Below are positions 34,451-35,740 of a DNA stretch of 35,740 bases, piece after piece (within the stretch, counting starts at the first letter, position 1; every line of letters begins with the position of its first letter). The position numbers and the translations under genes were made by a program. The stretch is from the NCBI GenBank assembly GCA_028876525.1, contig JAGWRI010000295.1:1-35740 (forward strand), in the 5' to 3' direction. Source of the stretch: Gemmatimonadota bacterium (GTDB taxonomy: Bacteria > Gemmatimonadota > Gemmatimonadetes > Gemmatimonadales > Gemmatimonadaceae). The notes beneath the pieces are model-generated. The model was not told the origin of the DNA and did no database searches. It was given only the letters and a program-made list of their open reading frames with translations.

Positions 34451-35035
34451 ATGACCGGGACCGCGGACGCCTACGCACTCTTCGTGGCGGGGCTGCGCTG
34501 GGCGCTGCTCGCGCTGGGCGCCGCGGCCGCCGCCGGCGCCGCCATCGCCTGGGCCGTGCGCACGCGCCGGCTCAACCCCTTCGGCTGGGCCGGACGCACC
34601 GCCCGGCGGCGGATCGACCCGCTGCTCGCGCCCGTCGACCGGATGGTGATCCGCGCCGGCGGCCACCCGACCAGCGCCCCGTGGTGGGGACTCGTGGCCC
34701 TGCTCGTGGCCGGCACCCTGCTCCTCACGACGGTCCAGGCCCTGGCCGGCGTCGCGCTCCAGGCCGCATGGGCCGCCGGCCATCCGGCGGTGCTTCCCCT
34801 GCTGCTGCTGTCGTGGGCGCTCACCCTGGTCGAGGTCGCGCTCATCGTCCGCGTCGTCTCGTCGTGGCTGCCCATCCCCCCGTACTCGCGCTGGATCCGC
34901 TGGAGCTACCCGCTCACCGAGTGGCTGCTCCGCCCCCTCCGCGCCATCGTCCCCCCGTTCGGGATGGTGGACCTGACCCCCGTGATCGCCTACTTCCTGC
35001 TCTGGCTGGTCCAGAGCCTGCTCCGGCTGCCCTGA
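34451..35035 (+). CDS. YggT family membrane protein
   Basis: 194 residues with a predicted N-terminal membrane segment (about 13-35), a basic cytoplasmic loop (about 36-75), two central helices (about 76-98 and 105-135) and the YggT core (VRVVSSWLPIPPYSRWIRWSYPLTEWLLRPLR and PPFGMVDLTPVIAYFLLW). YggT proteins are inner-membrane proteins often found near DUF167 and cell-division or osmotic genes, with no firm biochemical function. The next gene, DUF167, overlaps by one base (TGATG), the standard pairing for this family, which supports the assignment. Confidence 0.88.
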   Translation: MTGTADAYALFVAGLRWALLALGAAAAAGAAIAWAVRTRRLNPFGWAGRTARRRIDPLLAPVDRMVIRAGGHPTSAPWWGLVALLVAGTLLLTTVQALAGVALQAAWAAGHPAVLPLLLLSWALTLVEVALIVRVVSSWLPIPPYSRWIRWSYPLTEWLLRPLRAIVPPFGMVDLTPVIAYFLLWLVQSLLRLP

Positions 35036-35328
35036 TGCCGGTGGACGTGCGGGCGCGCGACGGCGGGGTCCGCGTGAGCGTGCACGTCCAGCCGCGGGCG
35101 GCGCGCACGGAGCTGGCCGGCGTCCACGGCACGGCGCTCAAGGTCCGCCTGGCCGCGCCCCCGGTGGACGGCGCGGCCAACGACGCCCTGGCGGCGTTCC
35201 TCGCCGAGCGGTTCGGCGTGCCGCGCCGGGCCGTGCGCATCGTCGCCGGCCACGCGTCGCGGGCCAAGGTCGTCGAGCTCGACGGCGTCCCGGCCGCGGC
35301 GGTGCGCCGCGCGGCCGGCGAAGGCTAG
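35035..35328 (+). CDS. DUF167 (YggU) family protein
   Basis: 97 residues, the normal size. Blocks are VRVSVHVQPRAARTELAGVHG, LKVRLAAPPVDGAANDALAAFLA and VRIVAGHASRAKVVELDG, which define DUF167. It is a small cytoplasmic protein of unknown function, commonly beside YggT as here. Its ATG overlaps the YggT stop, and its own stop overlaps the convergent receiver gene by four bases. Confidence 0.92.
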   Translation: MPVDVRARDGGVRVSVHVQPRAARTELAGVHGTALKVRLAAPPVDGAANDALAAFLAERFGVPRRAVRIVAGHASRAKVVELDGVPAAAVRRAAGEG

Positions 35329-35740
35329 CGCTTCACCGCGCTTTCCATCGCGCGCTGGATCGCCTCGTCCAGCTCGTCCATGCTGAACGGCTTGCCGAGG
35401 AACGCCGTGGCGCGGTCGCGCAGCTCGCCGCGCTGGAATTCGTCGGCGTGCCCGGATATGAACAGCACGCGCATGTCGGGGCGCTCGGCGGCGAACGCCT
35501 CGCGCAGCTCGAGCCCGCTCATCGCGGGCATGCGGACGTCGGTGATCAGCAGGTCGATGCGCTCGTTGAACATCCGGCTCAGCCGCAGCGCCTCGTCGCC
35601 CGACGCCGCGTCGAGCACCGTGTGCCGCCGGCGCGACAGGCTGCGGCGCAGCATGTCGCGCACCGCCGCGTCGTCGTCCACGACCAGCACCGTGAGCCGG
35701 CCCGGCGCGGCCGGCCGCGGCGCGTCCAGCGACCGCGTGC
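35325..35740 (-). CDS. response-regulator receiver domain, 5' end outside window
   Basis: The frame runs open to the right edge, so only about 137 C-terminal residues are seen. A receiver domain is complete: LTVLVVDDDAAV (acidic pocket), LLITDVRMPAMSG (phospho-acceptor Asp), VLFISGHADE (Ser) and FLGKPFSMDEL (Lys). The preceding residues (TRSLDAPRPAAPGRL) form a Pro/Ala linker typical of hybrid histidine kinases, so this is probably the C-terminal receiver of such a kinase and not a separate CheY-like protein. A GTG at 35690 exists but would cut the first beta strand, making it an unlikely start. Confidence 0.85.
   Translation of the reverse strand, partial: TRSLDAPRPAAPGRLTVLVVDDDAAVRDMLRRSLSRRRHTVLDAASGDEALRLSRMFNERIDLLITDVRMPAMSGLELREAFAAERPDMRVLFISGHADEFQRGELRDRATAFLGKPFSMDELDEAIQRAMESAVKR

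Overview
The window is a GC-rich, densely coded bacterial chromosome segment with no rRNA, tRNA, CRISPR array, insertion sequence or phage gene that I could recognise. Codon use, GTG starts, Tat and lipoprotein signals, and small proteins of unfamiliar type suggest an aerobic Gram-negative heterotroph. The general look of the genes resembles Gemmatimonadota, but that is an inference from style and not a taxonomic proof.

Layout. 1-3790 (+): the end of a von Willebrand A protein, a short MutY adenine glycosylase and an ABC-F ATPase, the last two overlapping by ATGA. 3777-6434 (-): a secreted GH3 glycosidase with a PA14 insert. 6568-10158 (+): an HNH nuclease, an unknown protein with an unclear start, a methyltransferase, a glutathione peroxidase and a Tat-exported GH29 alpha-L-fucosidase. 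10180-10569 (-): an unknown protein with an Ala/Lys/Pro tail. 10880-13475 (+): a Tat-exported Gfo/Idh/MocA oxidoreductase, a DUF1080 lipoprotein and a small membrane protein, which together look like an extracytoplasmic oxidative glycoside-cleaving module.

13479-27239 is the core of the window: an alpha-glucan/trehalose/maltose cluster. Glycogen phosphorylase (-) diverges from glgE, a treS-maltokinase fusion, glgX, glgB and malQ (+), packed with ATGA/GTGA overlaps or gaps of 2-16 bases. The encoded route is trehalose to maltose (TreS), maltose to maltose-1-phosphate (Mak), maltose-1-phosphate to linear alpha-1,4-glucan (GlgE) and branching (GlgB). Recovery runs by debranching (GlgX), phosphorolysis (GlgP) and glucanotransfer (MalQ). 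No ADP-glucose pathway gene (glgC, glgA) lies in the window.

27248-30595 (+): three small membrane proteins, a lipoprotein, a DDAH-like amidinohydrolase and RidA, closed by a strong hairpin. 30761-32740 (-): citrate synthase and an EVE-domain protein. 32854-35328 (+): an aldehyde dehydrogenase, a YggT-family protein and a DUF167 (YggU) protein. 35325 to the right edge (-): a receiver domain, probably the C-terminus of a larger signalling protein.

Beyond the genes, the most unusual signals are: short hairpins that hold the Shine-Dalgarno sequence or abut the start codon (before the oxidoreductase, citrate synthase and DDAH genes); an 8-bp tandem repeat before the EVE gene; and TTATAAA islands with rare codons inside three otherwise GC-rich genes.
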